A stretch of DNA of 64,000 bases, taken from the NCBI RefSeq assembly GCF_000312105.1, contig NZ_HE978637.1, positions 637,936-701,935 on the forward strand, in the 5' to 3' direction. The notes under the pieces are model-generated. The model was not told where the DNA came from. It saw only the letters and a program-made list of their open reading frames with translations, and did no database searches. The stretch is from Aeromicrobium massiliense JC14 (GTDB lineage Bacteria > Actinomycetota > Actinomycetes > Propionibacteriales > Nocardioidaceae). A program made the translations under genes and the position numbers. This document shows, piece after piece, positions 52,658-61,203 of the stretch (the first letter of the stretch is position 1; every line of letters starts with the position of its first letter).

Positions 52658-52726
52658 CGTGGCTCCTCCTGGAACACGTTCCGCGCCGGCTCGACCTGCC
52701 CGGCGCAGGACGCCGACGATGATGCC

Positions 52727-53689
52727 ATGCCCGGTTCCCTCTCCGCCGTCCTCTCGAACCTCTTGGTGCTCGCGCTGCTGGTCGCCGTCGTGTACCTGCT
52801 GCTCCGCGTGGGCCAGGCGGTCTTCCGCACCGACACCAAGCGAGCCGCCGCCGGCGAGGTCGCGGCCAAGCTCGTGACCCTGCCCGCCGGCTCGGACGGC
52901 GTGCTGCGCCGCCGCTTCGTGCGGGCGATCACCGGCCAGCACGTCGTCATGCCCAGCGGCGAGCGGCTGGCCTTCGGCTCGCTCGTCGTGCGGGTCGCGC
53001 CCGAGGACGTCGTGCGGCTCGACCCCGACGAGGACCTCGAGCGGCTCGGGGCGGACGCGGCCCGGCTGTACGCCGCGCACGCCGAGCGGCAGGACTGGAG
53101 CGTCCCGGCGGACGTCCGGGTGCAGGTCGAGGTCGACCCGTCGCTGCGCGCGGGCTGGATCCCGCCGGCGCGGGGTGGCGCGGCGGCCGCGTCCCGGGCC
53201 GCGGCGCCGGCCGGCTGGTCGGTGCTGCGGGCGTCGGGCGAGGACGAGGCCGGTCCCGAGCCGCGCCGGGTGCCCGTCGCCGAGCCCGCCACCACCCGGT
53301 TCCCCGCGCTCGTCCAGGACCTGCCCGACACCGGCACCATGCCGGTCGTGGCCATGACGGTCGGCTTGCGGCTGGAGCACGGCGACGACGCGGTGGAGCT
53401 GGTCGCGGGGGAGGAGCCGGTGCTGGGCCGGGTGAAGGCGAGCGCGCTGCGGCTCGGCCAGCCCGAGGTGTCGTACCGGCACGCCACGCTGCGCCACGCC
53501 CGCGGCGAGTGGCAGGTCAAGGACCTGGGCAGCACCAACGGCACGACGCTGGACGGCGAGCGGCTCGTCCCGGACGTCTGGACCACGCTGCGTCCCGGCG
53601 CCGCGCTGGCCCTCGCCGGCGTCGTGGTGACGGTCACGGCGCCGGCCCCGGGCACGGTCCCGGTCCGACGCGTGCCCACCGTGCGGTGA
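52727..53689 (+). CDS. FHA-domain membrane-anchored protein
   Basis: A 320-residue protein with one N-terminal membrane helix (VLSNLLVLALLVAVVYLLLR). A central DUF3662-like region (about 40-140) and a Pro/Ala-rich linker lead to a C-terminal FHA domain (about 225-310). The FHA phospho-threonine-binding pattern is visible: VLGRVKASALRLGQPEVSYR, then DLGSTNGTTLDGERL. The adjacent kinase gene starts three bases after its stop, so it is a likely substrate or scaffold for that kinase. The start was chosen to give MPGSLSAVLSNLL; ATG codons just upstream are out of frame. Confidence 0.85.
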   Translation: MPGSLSAVLSNLLVLALLVAVVYLLLRVGQAVFRTDTKRAAAGEVAAKLVTLPAGSDGVLRRRFVRAITGQHVVMPSGERLAFGSLVVRVAPEDVVRLDPDEDLERLGADAARLYAAHAERQDWSVPADVRVQVEVDPSLRAGWIPPARGGAAAASRAAAPAGWSVLRASGEDEAGPEPRRVPVAEPATTRFPALVQDLPDTGTMPVVAMTVGLRLEHGDDAVELVAGEEPVLGRVKASALRLGQPEVSYRHATLRHARGEWQVKDLGSTNGTTLDGERLVPDVWTTLRPGAALALAGVVVTVTAPAPGTVPVRRVPTVR

Positions 53690-53691
53690 CA

Positions 53692-55248
53692 ATGGAGCCG
53701 GCGCCGTCGTCGAGCCCGGAAGGAGGCGCCCCCGTGGTCGACCCCTTCGTGAGCCCCGACCCCACGATCGACGTGGCGGTGGCCCGGTTCGAGCTCCTCG
53801 GGCGCATCGGTGCCGGCAACCACGGCGTCGTCTTCCGCGCCCGCGACCGGCACCTGGGCCGCGACGTCGCGGTGAAGCGGTTCTCGCACTTCCTGGCCGA
53901 CGACCCGCGGGCGATGCGCCGCATCACCCGCGAGGTCGAGGCGCTCGCCCGGGTGTCCCACCCGCACGTCGTCACCGTGCACGACCTGGTGCACATGCCC
54001 GACGGGGACGGTGAGGTCACGCCGCACCTGGTCATGGAGCTGGTCGAGGGCACGTCGCTGAAGGAGCTGCTGCAGGCCCACGGCCCGAGCCTGCGCTCGA
54101 CGGTCGCCGTGCGCGGCGTCCTCGACGGGCTCGCCGCCTGCCACCGGGCCGACATCCTGCACCTGGACATCAAGCCGGCCAACGTGCTGGTCACGCCCGA
54201 GGGTGGCGTGAAGATCGTCGACTTCGGCATCTCCCGCGCGGCGTCCGACACGACCGCGACGGTCGCCGGCACCCCGCACTACATGGCGCCCGAGCAGTAC
54301 GACGGCCACGCGGACGAGCGCAGCGACGTGTACTCGGTGGGCTGCCTGCTGTTCGAGTGCCTGACCGGACGGCCGCCGTTCGAGGGATCGGTCGCCGAGC
54401 AGCTGATGGCGCACCGGCAGGCGCCCCGTCCCGACCCGCGCGCCCTGGCTCCGGGCGTCGGCAGCGACCTCGCCGCCGTGGTGGCCCGGGCCATGGCGGT
54501 CGACCCGGACGACCGGTTCCAGACCGTCGAGCACATGCGCGACGCGCTCGACGCGGTCGGCGACGGGCCGGCCGACGTCGCGGCCCGCACCGCCGCCGTG
54601 CCCACCTCGGTGCCGCGCCCGCTGGTCACCGACGCCGCCTGGGCCGGCGCCACCGGGCAGGAAGGGGTCGTCGGCTGGCCCGAGCGGCTGCGTCACTGGG
54701 CGGTCGGCGGCCTGCTGTGCCTCGGGCTGGCGCTGCTCGTGCCCTCGGTCGTCGCCGGGAGCCAGAGCCTGCTGCCCGCCGCGGACGTCGTGCGTGCCCA
54801 GCCGCTGGTGCCGACGCTGGACTGGGCGGCCGTCGCGATGCTGCTGGTGGTCGGCGGACTGCTGCTGCGCGCCCGGCCGCTGCTGGCGGCGCTGGACGGC
54901 CCGCCGCTCGGCTCGCCCGTGCCGCGCGGCGCGCTGAGCGGGTCGCACGCCCGCGCCCTGGCGCTCACCTGGGCCGCGGCGTGGCGGGGCAGCCTCGTCC
55001 TGCTGCTGCCCTGGTACGCGGCCGGCGTCGTCGCCCTGAGCGACTCGCTCGGCCTCGACTGGCCCGAGGGCGTGGACGCCTGGACGCGGCTGTGGGCCAC
55101 GATGCCCGCGGTCTCGCTGGCCCTGGCCTGGTGGGGCGTCACCCGGCTGCGTCCCCGTCTCGGCGCGCTGATGGCGTCGGTGCTGCGGCTCACCGCCGCG
55201 CTGGCTGCGGCGGGCCTGTTCGTGGCCTACCCGTCGGCGCTGGGCTGA
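53692..55248 (+). CDS. Membrane Ser/Thr protein kinase (PknB-type, non-RD)
   Basis: A 518-residue kinase. The cytoplasmic kinase domain (about 32-285) has the Gly loop GRIGAGNHGVVFRA, Lys in VAVKRFSHF, and the catalytic loop LHLDIKPANVLV, in which the usual Arg of HRD is Leu. DFGISRAA and the activation segment AGTPHYMAPEQYD follow. Then about five hydrophobic segments (340-515) such as WAAVAMLLVVGGLLLR anchor it, instead of the PASTA repeats of PknB. Asp and the DFG are intact, so activity is likely. It is cotranscribed with the FHA gene. Confidence 0.9.
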   Translation: MEPAPSSSPEGGAPVVDPFVSPDPTIDVAVARFELLGRIGAGNHGVVFRARDRHLGRDVAVKRFSHFLADDPRAMRRITREVEALARVSHPHVVTVHDLVHMPDGDGEVTPHLVMELVEGTSLKELLQAHGPSLRSTVAVRGVLDGLAACHRADILHLDIKPANVLVTPEGGVKIVDFGISRAASDTTATVAGTPHYMAPEQYDGHADERSDVYSVGCLLFECLTGRPPFEGSVAEQLMAHRQAPRPDPRALAPGVGSDLAAVVARAMAVDPDDRFQTVEHMRDALDAVGDGPADVAARTAAVPTSVPRPLVTDAAWAGATGQEGVVGWPERLRHWAVGGLLCLGLALLVPSVVAGSQSLLPAADVVRAQPLVPTLDWAAVAMLLVVGGLLLRARPLLAALDGPPLGSPVPRGALSGSHARALALTWAAAWRGSLVLLLPWYAAGVVALSDSLGLDWPEGVDAWTRLWATMPAVSLALAWWGVTRLRPRLGALMASVLRLTAALAAAGLFVAYPSALG

Positions 55249-56241
55249 TCAGCGCAGCAGGCGACGGGCACCGGCCGGCCACCACTGCCCCGCCGCGGGC
55301 TGGCCAGGACGGCAGGACCCGTCGGACTCGCCGGGGCTCTTGATCCACAGGTAGGCGTCCAGCGTGCCGCGTCGGTCGGCCCGGTTCACGATGCGGGGAG
55401 CACGGCCCAGTCGGGCGGTCGACGGGTTGCACCAGCCGTCGCTGACCCGGTGCCGGCCGCCGTTGCGCGACGTGTCGACGACGTACCGCGTGCCGGGGAC
55501 GCCGCGGCGGGCCAGCTCGCGGACCACGGCGTCGCCGAACCGCTTCTCGCGCGAGGTGCGGTTGAAGTTGGAGACGTTGGTCGAGAAGCCACGGGCGTGC
55601 CGCACCCCGGCCGCCTTCAGGCGCGCGGCCATCGTGGCGGCGGGCATCCAGGTCGAGTGGCCGGCGTCCAGGTACACCCACGCGCCCGCACGGGAGAGGC
55701 GCTTGGTCGCGTACGTCATCAGCCCGGTGGTGGCCGACGTGTCGCAGGCGCCGAGGTTGGCCAGTGCGTCCGGCTCGAGCACGACCATCGCGCGGCTGCC
55801 GCGCAGGCCGCGGGCGACCTCGCGGACGAACGCGCGGTACTCGCGCGGGCGGTACCCGCCGGCCGAGTAGGAGCCGCAGTCGCGGTTGGTGATCGCGTAC
55901 ACGACCAGCACGGGGGTGCGTCGCTGGGCGCGCGCCTCGCGCACCGTCTGCGCCACCACGCGACGCACCTGCGTGCGTCCGGGGTAGGAGTCGGTGAGCC
56001 ACACCGCCTGTGGCCTCGACCAGATGCGCCGGTAGCGCGGGTCGCGGTCGACCCGCTGCGCCGGCCACGACGGCACGAACAGACGCTGCGTCAGACGGGG
56101 ATCCTTCGACGAGGACGACGCCGCGGCGGTGGCCGTCGCGGTCGGGCGCTCGACGGAGGCCGGCCCGGCCACGAGCGCCACGACCAGCGCTGCGGCGAGC
56201 ACGAGCGCGGCGCGCAGCGATCGGGGGGAGGCAGGGGTCAC
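55249..56241 (-). CDS. Secreted glycoside hydrolase family 6 (cellulase-like)
   Basis: A 330-residue exported GH6 protein (endo- or cellobiohydrolase acting on beta-1,4-glucan). A signal-type N-terminus (SLRAALVLAAALVVALVAGP) is followed by the domain. Key blocks: VLVVYAITNRDCGSYSAGGY with the catalytic Asp region, AMVVLEPDALANLGACDTS, AWVYLDAGHSTWMPAATMAA, and GFSTNVSNFNRTS. C-terminal YLWIKSPGESDGSC is conserved. The GTG start overlaps the SNF2 gene's stop (GTGA). Its stop abuts the kinase stop back to back (tgatca). No carbohydrate-binding module is present. Confidence 0.9.
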   Translation of the reverse strand: MTPASPRSLRAALVLAAALVVALVAGPASVERPTATATAAASSSSKDPRLTQRLFVPSWPAQRVDRDPRYRRIWSRPQAVWLTDSYPGRTQVRRVVAQTVREARAQRRTPVLVVYAITNRDCGSYSAGGYRPREYRAFVREVARGLRGSRAMVVLEPDALANLGACDTSATTGLMTYATKRLSRAGAWVYLDAGHSTWMPAATMAARLKAAGVRHARGFSTNVSNFNRTSREKRFGDAVVRELARRGVPGTRYVVDTSRNGGRHRVSDGWCNPSTARLGRAPRIVNRADRRGTLDAYLWIKSPGESDGSCRPGQPAAGQWWPAGARRLLR

Positions 56242-58814
56242 GAGGTGCTCCGGCGGAGGGTCACGAGCTCGGCGAGCTCGGCGTCGGTCAGCTCGGTCAA
56301 GGCCCCCTCACCGGCGTTGACGACCGCGTCGGCGAGGGACCGCTTGGACGAGATGAGGTCGGCGATCGATTCTTCGACCGTCCCTTCGGCCACGAGCCGG
56401 TGGACCTGAACGACCCGGGTCTGCCCGATGCGATGGGCCCGGTCGGTCGCCTGGTCCTCGACCGCCGGGTTCCACCAGCGGTCGTAGTGGACGACGTGGT
56501 CGGCGCGGGTCAGGTTCAGGCCGGTGCCGGCCGCCTTGAGCGACAGCACGAACACCGGCACCTCACCGGCCTGGAACCGGCGCACCATCGACTCGCGGGT
56601 GCGCACCGGCGTGTGCCCGTGTAGGAAGAAGTGCGGGATCTTGCGCTCGTCCAGGTGACGGGCCAGCAGGTGCCCCATCTGGGTGTACTGCGTGAAGACG
56701 AGCACCGCGCCGTCCTCGGCCAGGATCTCGCCGAGCAGGTCGTCGAAGACGCCGAGCTTGCCCGAGCGTCCGCCGAGGCGGCCCTCCGTCTCGCGCAGGA
56801 ACTGCGCCGGGTGGTTGCAGATCTGCTTGAGCTGGGTGAGCAGCCGGATGACCAGGCCGCGGCGCTGGATGCCCTGCGCGGCCTCGATCTGGGTCATCGT
56901 GTCGCGCACGACCGCCTCGTACAGGCCGACCTGCTCGCGTGTGAGGTTGACCTGGTGGTCGGTCTCGATCTTCGGCGGCAGCTCGGGGGCGATGCCCGGG
57001 TCGGACTTGCGCCGGCGCAGCACGAACGGGCGGATGAGCCGCGACAGGGTGGCGGCGCGCTCGCGGTCGCGACCGGACTCGATCGGCTGGCTCCAGGACG
57101 CGCGGAACTCCTCGTGCGTGCCGAGCAGGCCGGGCGTCGTCCAGTCCAGGATCGCCCACAGCTCGCCCAGCGAGTTCTCGACCGGCGTGCCGGTGAGCGC
57201 GAGGTTCGCGTCGGCCTCGAGCCGGCGCAGCGACTGCGCGGTGCGCGAGCGCGGGTTCTTGACGTGCTGGGCCTCGTCGGCCACGACCAGGCCCCAGGCG
57301 CGGTCGGCCAGGGTGTCGGCGTCGGTGCGCATCGTGCCGTAGGTGGTGACGACGAACCCGTTGCCCGCGCCGTGCAGCGACCGGTTCGGGCCGTGGTAGC
57401 GGACCACCGGCACGTCCGGGGCGAAGCGCTCGATCTCGCGCACCCAGTTGCCCAGCACGGACGCCGGGGCGACGACGAGCGTGGGGCGCTCGGACTGCCG
57501 GTGCAGGTGCAGCGCGATGAGCATGACCGTCTTGCCCAGGCCCATGTCGTCGGCCAGGACGCCGCCCAGGCCGAGCTCGACGAGCTGGCTCATCCAGCCG
57601 ACGCCGGCCAGCTGGTAGTCGCGCAGGGTGCCCTCGAGGGACTCGGGCTGCTGGACGCCGGCGCCGCCGGCGCCGCGGGCCACCAGCCGCTCGCGCACCT
57701 CGTCGAGCCAGCCGACGGTGTGCACCTGCACGGTGCGTCCGTCGACCTCGATCTCGCCCGTGACCGCGGCGCGCAGCGCGTCGAACGGGCTCAGCTCCTG
57801 GCTGCGCCGCGCCAGCACGTCGCGCAGGTCGTTCTTGTCGACGAAGACCCAGCGGTTGCGCAGCCGCAGCAGGCCGTGCTGGGACTTGGCCAGCTGGTCG
57901 ACCTCCTGCGCGGACAGCACGTCCGAGCCGAGGGCGACCTGCCAGTCGAAGCGGAACAGCTGGCCGGACGCGAACGCGGCCGGGCGGTCCGAGCGAGGGC
58001 CCTCGGCGCGCTGGACGAGCGCGGACGTGCCCAGCTCGCGCACGAGGTCGGCCGGCCACTGCACCTCGACGTGGTTCGCCATGAGCGCGGGGGCGAGCGT
58101 GGAGGAGCCCAGCGCGGCGACGTCGTCGGTGCCGACGGTGACGGCGCCGCGGGCGTGCGGGTCGCCCAGCCGGGAGGCCGGCTCCCAGCGCTCGGCGAGC
58201 CGGCCGAGCATCGCGGTCGCGGCCTGGCGGGCGTCCTCGTTGAACGTCGTCGAGGACGGGCCGAACAGCTCGGCGCCGTCGATCGCGGCGGTGCGGCCGG
58301 TGCGCGGCTGGGCCTTGATGCGGACGACGGCGACCTCGTGCTCGGTCGGCTCGTTGAGGAAGGTGATCGTCAGCGTGTAGCGGAACGTGCGCGGCTCGTC
58401 GGGGCGCGGCTCGGGTGAGCGGCCGCGCTGCGGCGTGCGGGCGACGTCGGGCGCGTCGGCGGCCAGCGCCTTGAGGAAGCCGGCGATCTTGGCCTGGCCG
58501 CGCGAGGCGTCCACGTCGATGTAGCGGGCGGCCTCGCGCAGCTCGTTGAGCTCGGACGCGTCGGGGGACTCCAGCGCGCCGCGGGCCATGATGCGCAGCG
58601 CGACGAGGGCCGGCGTGGCCCAGGCCCGCACCGTGTCGTCGGCGCTCAGCGCCCGGATGCCCTGGCTCAGCGGGCCGACCGCCTCGTTCGCCGTGGCCCG
58701 CTCATCGCCGCGCGGCGTGCGGAACACGAAGCGCGACTCCTCGGGGGCGTCGGCGAGCTCGAAGTCGACCGGGTAGCGCAGCAGCGAGCGCAGGTCGGGG
58801 CGGACGAAGACCAT
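56238..58814 (-). CDS. SNF2-family DEAD/DEAH-box helicase/ATPase
   Basis: An 858-residue Swi2/Snf2 ATPase. The N-terminal ~370 residues are family-specific. The ATPase core begins RDYQLAGVGWMSQLVELGLG with Walker A DDMGLGKTVMLIALH, DEAQ box VVADEAQHVKN, and GTPVENSLGELWAILDW. The C-terminal lobe has VFTQYTQMGHLLARHLDE, SLKAAGTGLNLTRADHV and motif VI DRAHRIGQTRVVQV. This resembles bacterial Rad54/HepA-type translocases acting on DNA. ATG 58814 gives MVFVRPDLRSLLRYP. It is translationally coupled to the GH6 gene by a GTGA overlap. Confidence 0.92.
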   Translation of the reverse strand: MVFVRPDLRSLLRYPVDFELADAPEESRFVFRTPRGDERATANEAVGPLSQGIRALSADDTVRAWATPALVALRIMARGALESPDASELNELREAARYIDVDASRGQAKIAGFLKALAADAPDVARTPQRGRSPEPRPDEPRTFRYTLTITFLNEPTEHEVAVVRIKAQPRTGRTAAIDGAELFGPSSTTFNEDARQAATAMLGRLAERWEPASRLGDPHARGAVTVGTDDVAALGSSTLAPALMANHVEVQWPADLVRELGTSALVQRAEGPRSDRPAAFASGQLFRFDWQVALGSDVLSAQEVDQLAKSQHGLLRLRNRWVFVDKNDLRDVLARRSQELSPFDALRAAVTGEIEVDGRTVQVHTVGWLDEVRERLVARGAGGAGVQQPESLEGTLRDYQLAGVGWMSQLVELGLGGVLADDMGLGKTVMLIALHLHRQSERPTLVVAPASVLGNWVREIERFAPDVPVVRYHGPNRSLHGAGNGFVVTTYGTMRTDADTLADRAWGLVVADEAQHVKNPRSRTAQSLRRLEADANLALTGTPVENSLGELWAILDWTTPGLLGTHEEFRASWSQPIESGRDRERAATLSRLIRPFVLRRRKSDPGIAPELPPKIETDHQVNLTREQVGLYEAVVRDTMTQIEAAQGIQRRGLVIRLLTQLKQICNHPAQFLRETEGRLGGRSGKLGVFDDLLGEILAEDGAVLVFTQYTQMGHLLARHLDERKIPHFFLHGHTPVRTRESMVRRFQAGEVPVFVLSLKAAGTGLNLTRADHVVHYDRWWNPAVEDQATDRAHRIGQTRVVQVHRLVAEGTVEESIADLISSKRSLADAVVNAGEGALTELTDAELAELVTLRRSTS

Positions 58815-58910
58815 CCTTCTATTGTCGCCGGTCGCCCCTGACGTTCCCAAGCGGGTCCTGGGTGACGTTCGCGTCACCCGCCGTCCTGGACAGGTCACCG
58901 TCTCCGTGAG

Positions 58911-58930
58911 ATAGTTGAAGCAACAACTAT
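58911..58930. promoter_or_regulatory. MarR-type operator candidate
   Basis: A perfect 7-6-7 palindrome, atagttg-aagcaa-caactat, is one of the few A/T-rich patches here. It sits 12 bases before the DODA-type dioxygenase start and resembles MarR-family boxes of the tagttgaa..ttcaacta type. No MarR gene lies in the window. Confidence 0.7.
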
Positions 58931-58942
58931 TGAGGAGTCGTC

Positions 58943-59764
58943 GTGCCGTACGCCCTGTCGGACCTGGAGAACCGCCTGGTGCCCAGCCCGCTCATGCCCA
59001 CGCTGTTCGTCGGGCACGGCAACCCCATGCACGCGATCTCCGACAACGACTACACGCGCACCTGGACGCGGGTCGGGGAGGGGCTGCCCCAGGCGCAGGC
59101 CATCGTCGTGGTCAGCGCGCACTGGCTGACCCCCGGCGAGGTGCACATCACCGACGCGCCGCGCAACCCGATCATCTACGACTTCGGCGGCTTCCCCGAC
59201 GAGCTCTACCGCGTGCAGTACGAGACGACCGGCGACCCCGACGTCGCGCGGCTGCTGGCCCGCCAGCTGGCCGAGTACGAGGCCGAGCTCGACAAGCAGT
59301 GGGGCCTGGACCACGGCACCTGGAGCGTCCTGAAGTTCCTGGCGCCCGCGCCGGAGGTGCCCGTGCTGCAGATCAGCATCGACTACGCGATGCCGCTGCC
59401 GCAGCTGTACGAGCTGTTCTCCCGGCTGCGCCGCCTGCGCCGGCGCGGGGTCGTCTTCATCGGCTCGGGCAACATCGTCCACGCCCTCGGGCGGGCGCGC
59501 TGGGAGCCGCAGGCCCCCGCCTACGACTGGGCGCTGCAGTTCGACGCCGACACCGCCGAGGCGATCGTCGAGCGGGACGTGGCCCGGCTGGTGGACCCGT
59601 ACCGGTCGTGGGACGAGGCCCGGCTCGCGGTGCCGACCGACGACCACTACCGGCCGATGGTGGCGGCGCTGAGCCTGCTGGAGCCGCAGGAGCGGGTGGA
59701 GTTCTTCAACGACACGATGGACATGGGCTCGATCAGCATGCGGTCGTTCATCACCGTCGCCTGA
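58943..59764 (+). CDS. DODA-type extradiol aromatic ring-opening dioxygenase
   Basis: A 273-residue LigB-superfamily enzyme of the 4,5-DOPA extradiol dioxygenase (YgiD) type. Metal-ligand histidines fit SPLMPTLFVGHGNPMHAISD and VVVSAHWLTPGEVHITDAP. Family blocks FGGFPDELYRVQYETTGDPD, LDHGTWSVLKFL and GSGNIVHALGR follow. It would cleave catechol-type rings using a divalent metal. GTG 58943 follows gaggag. A palindrome just upstream suggests induction by aromatic compounds through a MarR regulator. Confidence 0.92.
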   Translation: MPYALSDLENRLVPSPLMPTLFVGHGNPMHAISDNDYTRTWTRVGEGLPQAQAIVVVSAHWLTPGEVHITDAPRNPIIYDFGGFPDELYRVQYETTGDPDVARLLARQLAEYEAELDKQWGLDHGTWSVLKFLAPAPEVPVLQISIDYAMPLPQLYELFSRLRRLRRRGVVFIGSGNIVHALGRARWEPQAPAYDWALQFDADTAEAIVERDVARLVDPYRSWDEARLAVPTDDHYRPMVAALSLLEPQERVEFFNDTMDMGSISMRSFITVA

Positions 59765-59772
59765 GCGCAGCA

Positions 59773-59806
59773 GAAGGGGCCCGGTCCTGGTGGACCGGGC
59801 CCCTTC
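59773..59806. terminator. Bidirectional terminator, 15-bp perfect stem
   Basis: gaaggggcccggtcc pairs perfectly with ggaccgggccccttc around a tggt loop, between the convergent dioxygenase and thioredoxin genes. Each strand's stem ends in cccttc. Confidence 0.88.
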
Positions 59807-59816
59807 GCGCGTGGCG

Positions 59817-60197
59817 TCAGGACTGCGGGGCCGCCTGGGCCTGCTGCTCGGCGAGCTGGCGGCGGACGTCGTCCATGTCCAGGTCGCGCACCGCCTGCAG
59901 GAGCTGCTCGAGCGCCTGCCCGGGCATCGCGCCGGCCTGGTTGAACACCAGGATGCCGTCGCGGAAGGCCATGAGGGTCGGGATCGACGTGATCTGCGCG
60001 GCGGCGGCGAGCTCGCCCTGTGCCTCGGTGTCGATCTTGCCGAAGGTGACGTCCTGGTGCTGCTCGCTGGCGTTCTCGAACACCGGGCCGAACTGCTTGC
60101 ACGGGCCGCACCACTCGGCCCACCAGTCGACGAGCGTGATGCCCTCGCCGGTGACGGTGGACTCGAAGTTGTCCTTGGTGAGCTCGACGGTAGCCAT
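59817..60197 (-). CDS. trxA: Thioredoxin
   Basis: A 126-residue cytoplasmic thioredoxin with the redox motif WAEWCGPCKQFGPVFENASE and the cis-Pro loop ITSIPTLMAFRDG. A 20-residue Gln/Ala-rich C-terminal extension (DDVRRQLAEQQAQAAPQS) is longer than in E. coli TrxA. MATVELTKDNFEST is the chosen start, with a gagagg site upstream; the longer frame to 60305 lies in the promoter region. No reductase gene is adjacent. Confidence 0.95.
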   Translation of the reverse strand: MATVELTKDNFESTVTGEGITLVDWWAEWCGPCKQFGPVFENASEQHQDVTFGKIDTEAQGELAAAAQITSIPTLMAFRDGILVFNQAGAMPGQALEQLLQAVRDLDMDDVRRQLAEQQAQAAPQS

Positions 60198-60357
60198 GGG
60201 TTGCCTCTCCTCGGGAGCATGCGTACCTGTGGTGCAACGCATGGCCCGGTCGGGCCATTCCCCGACGACTTCGTGACTCGTGCGTAACTTCGTGCCATCC
60301 GCCACGTTGGATGCAACATCAGTCCCGCGTGATGGGGCTCACACCAGGGGAGAATGC

Positions 60358-61170
60358 ATGAAGCGAATGATGACCGTGCTGCTGGCGGCGGGCCTGTCCG
60401 CCAGCCTGGTCGGGGTCTCCGCGACGACGGCCGAGGCCGCCGACCCGGTGAAGATCCGCAAGTTCGGCAGCTACAGCGTGACGAAGGGCCACAAGACGAC
60501 CATCAAGGCGAAGGTCGACGCCCGGGGCTACGTCCGGGTCGGCACGCCGGTGATGGACGTCTGGAACAGGAAGGGCAAGCGGATCGTCGTCAAGAAGCCG
60601 CGCGCCCGGCTGGGGGCCGGCACCTACAAGGTGCGCACGACGGTCAAGTACCGCACCTACACGGTCCGCAACAACTACGCCCAGCGCGTCGTGGCCCGCA
60701 AGGGCTCGGCCGTGAACGCCACCTGCACCGTCACCTCGGTCAGCCCGGTCGTCGGCACGATCGTCGGACCCGTGGACGACGCGCTCACCGAGATCCCCGT
60801 CCTGGGCGACCTGCTCGGCGTCGTGACCGGCCTGGTCGGCAACGTGCTGCAGGGCGTCATCAACGTCCACGACTACACCGCGACCTGCAAGGTCGCCGGC
60901 TCGAACGGCTTCCGCGTCACCGGCACGATCGCCGGCTCCGGCTCGGTCGACCGCTCGGTCGTCTCCTACCCCGGGTCGGAGAACCGCGACGTCACCGACC
61001 CGGGGGTCGTGAACTACGGTCCCGAGCAGCTCAAGGGCCGCAGCTTCGTGGCCGACGGCCTGACGCTCGCGGCGGACGCGAAGCAGACGTACGTCCGGTC
61101 CCGCACCACGACGTACTCGCCGCTCAAGAAGAAGACCCGCACCCAGACGGTGAAGATCCGCCGCCGCTAG
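60358..61170 (+). CDS. Secreted hypothetical protein
   Basis: A 270-residue exported protein. The signal MKRMMTVLLAAGLSASLVGV ends near AEAAD. The mature part is basic and beta-rich: KIRKFGSYSVTKGHKTTIKA, VWNRKGKRIVVKKPRARLGA, KYRTYTVRNNYAQRVVARKG. A central hydrophobic stretch (VLGDLLGVVTGLVGNVLQGV) could be a buried or membrane helix. Similar tyrosine/lysine-rich Ig-like wall proteins are common in this group but uncharacterised. ATG 60358 is set by the signal peptide after agggga. It is divergent from thioredoxin. Confidence 0.75.
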   Translation: MKRMMTVLLAAGLSASLVGVSATTAEAADPVKIRKFGSYSVTKGHKTTIKAKVDARGYVRVGTPVMDVWNRKGKRIVVKKPRARLGAGTYKVRTTVKYRTYTVRNNYAQRVVARKGSAVNATCTVTSVSPVVGTIVGPVDDALTEIPVLGDLLGVVTGLVGNVLQGVINVHDYTATCKVAGSNGFRVTGTIAGSGSVDRSVVSYPGSENRDVTDPGVVNYGPEQLKGRSFVADGLTLAADAKQTYVRSRTTTYSPLKKKTRTQTVKIRRR

Positions 61171-61203
61171 CGGGCCGGCCGGCGGCGGGGCAGGATCGTG
61201 GGC

